DNA of 64,000 nt from Verrucomicrobiota bacterium (GTDB lineage Bacteria; Verrucomicrobiota; Verrucomicrobiia; Verrucomicrobiales; Akkermansiaceae): NCBI GenBank assembly GCA_030835305.1, contig JAURPJ010000130.1, positions 1 to 64,000 on the forward strand. The letters run 5' to 3'. The position numbers were made by a program, and so were the translations under genes. The notes beneath the pieces were generated by a model that saw only the letters and a program-made list of their open reading frames with translations, ran no database searches and was not told the origin of the DNA. Below are positions 62,285 through 64,000 of this stretch, piece by piece (within the stretch, counting starts at the first letter, position 1; each line of letters begins with the position of its first letter).

Positions 62285-63133
62285 TCAGTGCATGACATCG
62301 GCGAGAGGGTCGGGCTCGATGATGCCGAGTTCAACGAGAAAGTGGTCAGCCGACCGCAAGGTAATCTCGTAATTTTTCTCGTCGGAATTGAAATTAAAAA
62401 AGGTGTGTCCGGCATTTTCGAATTCCATGAGATCACAACGATTGCGCTTTTTACGGTAGCGTTTGGCAAAGCGCTCGGAGAGTTCGAAGGGGACCACGCG
62501 ATCGGCCTTTGCATGAAAGATGAGGCAGGGCGGGAGAGCCTTTTGAGGAAGACGATAGGAGGGGCTGTAAAGTTTACCATCTTTCGGGGAGACGAAGCGA
62601 TCGTTGCAAATCCCTTTCCGCGTGGTGTCGCTTATGGGGCCGAAGAGAATCATTGCGCATGGCTTGGGCGACGGTCCGAGGGTGTCATCGTGGGGGTGAA
62701 GGGTCGCGCAAAGAACGGCGTTGCCCCCGGCGCTGGCGCCGACTGCGACAATCCTGTCGGCATCAATCCCCATGTCGGAGGCATGCCGTTTGAAAAACGA
62801 GAGCGCTTCTTTGGCGTCAGCAATCGCTTCCTCGGGCGAGCCGTCGAAGAGAGCCTTTGTCCGATACTCGACGGTCACGGCGACCATCCCGCGTGACGCG
62901 AAGTGATGGCAATGGGGAACAAACTGGGTGGGGGCGGAAATGTCCCAGAGTCCGCCGTGAAAGAAGACGACGGCCGGGCATCGATCGCGTTGATAGTCAA
63001 AATTGTAAGGGAAAAAAAAGTGGGCATGCAGGTCACCAGCCGGGGTCTGGCGGTAGATGTAGGTGTTTGCTGAAGAGAGGAGTTCCTTGTTCCGGACTTC
63101 ACCGAACATGGGTGACTTGGGGAGATTCTTCAT
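62285..63133 (-). CDS. Alpha/beta hydrolase (HSL-like esterase)
   Basis: A 282-residue enzyme starting at ATG 63133 (MKNLPKSPMFGEVRN). The oxyanion-hole motif is FFHGGLW, the nucleophile elbow is VGASAGGNA (Ser), and a C-terminal HAKADRVVPFELSERF, then NAGHTFFNF provide the Asp and His of the triad. The fold and motifs fit the carboxylesterase/acetylesterase group, here with an unusual N-terminal part. It is 39 bp upstream of ribBA. Substrate unknown. Confidence 0.85.
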   Translation of the reverse strand: MKNLPKSPMFGEVRNKELLSSANTYIYRQTPAGDLHAHFFFPYNFDYQRDRCPAVVFFHGGLWDISAPTQFVPHCHHFASRGMVAVTVEYRTKALFDGSPEEAIADAKEALSFFKRHASDMGIDADRIVAVGASAGGNAVLCATLHPHDDTLGPSPKPCAMILFGPISDTTRKGICNDRFVSPKDGKLYSPSYRLPQKALPPCLIFHAKADRVVPFELSERFAKRYRKKRNRCDLMEFENAGHTFFNFNSDEKNYEITLRSADHFLVELGIIEPDPLADVMH

Positions 63134-63209
63134 GGGTGTTATAGTGGGCAAACAATGTTGGCGTAGAAAAGCTTTTCCAAATGTAGGTCCAATTGTCCAT
63201 AGTTTCTCC

Positions 63210-64000
63210 ATGAAACGACTGATTTTGGTTCTTGGACTGCTCACAATGGCTGTTCCGGCACATGCGCAGGATGCAAATGGCGCGCAGACGGTGGCGGAAT
63301 TGCGGAGTGTTTATAATAACTGGTGTGCCGCCATGGTCCGTAAGGATGCTACTTTGTGGAAACGCAGCACTTCCACGACGAAGCAAATCAAGGTGCGTAA
63401 CCGGATTTGGAGCGAGCGCCGCCCGTTTCCGCAAACCGTCTTCGCCTCGCCGATCGCTCCTCCTGACATTTCGAAGCTCCATGCGATGAGGGTTCGGGTG
63501 CAAGGCCGGACCGCCAAGGCGACCTACTTCGGCAAGGTGGACTTTGGCGTTGGTGGAGAACCCACCGACAACCTCTTTGTCATCTCGTACATCCAGGAAG
63601 GAACCGGATGGAAGTATCACGGCGGTGAGTTCGTGAATCTGGGGGCGCTCCCAGATGTTCGGAAGCAACTCGCGGCGGGCAACAAGAAATTTCTCGATGG
63701 GAAGGATTTTTTCCCGGACGGAGTTCCCGAGGCGGCGCCATTTGCGATTCGTGGGCCAGCCAAATACATTGCCAAGGCCTATGTTTATTGTCCCGGTCGA
63801 GAGGTGAAACTTTTGATCAATAAAAAGTCGAGGCACACTTTCCAAAATACCAAGCGTGCTGATGTTATCATTGGTGGTGCGAATGCCGGGATGAATGAGT
63901 TACAATTTTCTATCAAGGATATCCCAGGCGGGGATCCCAACGCTCCCATCACAATTCGGGTTTATCTAATGTCGGAAGTGAATGGCCAGAAACCCCTGAA
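63210..64000 (+). CDS. Secreted hypothetical protein, 3' partial
   Basis: Starts at ATG 63210 with a clear signal peptide (MKRLILVLGLLTMAVPAHAQ) and continues to the window end without a stop (at least 263 residues). The mature part contains VAELRSVYNNWCAAMVRKDATLWKRSTSTTKQIKVRNRIWSER and a beta-rich C-terminal portion (AKAYVYCPGREVKLLINKKSRHTFQNTKRADVIIGG). No family is recognised. It diverges from the esterase gene across 76 bp. Confidence 0.65.
   Translation, partial: MKRLILVLGLLTMAVPAHAQDANGAQTVAELRSVYNNWCAAMVRKDATLWKRSTSTTKQIKVRNRIWSERRPFPQTVFASPIAPPDISKLHAMRVRVQGRTAKATYFGKVDFGVGGEPTDNLFVISYIQEGTGWKYHGGEFVNLGALPDVRKQLAAGNKKFLDGKDFFPDGVPEAAPFAIRGPAKYIAKAYVYCPGREVKLLINKKSRHTFQNTKRADVIIGGANAGMNELQFSIKDIPGGDPNAPITIRVYLMSEVNGQKPL

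Noticed and set aside
1-64000. Alternative genetic code with UGA read as Trp, to explain three interrupted genes.
   Set aside because: TGA is the natural stop in several overlapping gene pairs (gspH/gspI, nagB/oxidoreductase, nagA/transporter) and at the conserved ends of crtQ and rnhB.

Overview
This window looks like a chromosomal segment of a Verrucomicrobiota bacterium, probably a marine member of the Verrucomicrobiales (Rubritalea-like). This is inferred from the gene families, not from a marker-gene comparison. The pointers are a TIGR03790-family protein, a DUF2851 protein, paired bactofilins, a C30 (staphyloxanthin-type) carotenoid cluster, many secreted VCBS, BNR or EF-hand proteins, and frequent GTG/TTG starts. 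I see no rRNA, tRNA, CRISPR array, prophage or insertion sequence. Almost all of the DNA is coding.

Layout. 1-3.6 kb: the end of a sodium:solute symporter and a type IA topoisomerase. 3.6-8.5 kb: a minus-strand operon (metallo-hydrolase, TIGR03790 protein, DUF2851 protein, dprA) that diverges from recN across 25 bp. 8.5-12.3 kb: recN, a retropepsin-like protease and leucyl aminopeptidase. 12.3-19 kb: an EF-hand protein and crtO, crtQ, crtP, aldH and crtN, giving the desaturation, oxidation, glycosylation and acylation steps of a C30 carotenoid acid ester pathway without the C30 synthase. 19.1-21.4 kb: a gene with an in-frame TGA, then rnhB and yraN. 21.5-29.8 kb: a type II secretion operon, gspG-H-I-J-K-L-M, a GspC-like protein and gspD, ending in a UUCG terminator; gspE and gspF are absent. 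29.8-41.6 kb: xerD, an orphan OppD-type ATPase, a nine-repeat VCBS protein, der, nadA, two bactofilins, a TPR protein and lpxB. 41.6-44.1 kb: a secreted thioredoxin-like protein with an in-frame TGA and a broken C39-peptidase gene. 44-49 kb: a complete 4-hydroxyproline to 2-oxoglutarate operon. 49.1-55 kb: a gene remnant, a Tat-exported BNR sialidase-like protein, and a divergent operon of nagB, an oxidoreductase, nagA and an Nramp-fold transporter lacking the metal-binding motifs. 55-64 kb: small membrane protein, PhyH-type dioxygenase, DUF4956 protein, AI-2E-family permease, nusB, ribH, ribBA, an esterase, and the start of a secreted protein that runs off the window.

The two catabolic operons (hydroxyproline; amino sugar plus sialidase-like exoenzyme) suggest a heterotroph feeding on animal- or mucus-derived polymers such as collagen and N-acetylated glycans, with the type II secretion operon as a possible export route. 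Three otherwise well-formed reading frames are each interrupted by a single in-frame TGA. Each TGA has a hairpin shortly downstream, so selenocysteine, recent nonsense mutation and assembly error all have to be considered; TGA is clearly used as a normal stop elsewhere here.
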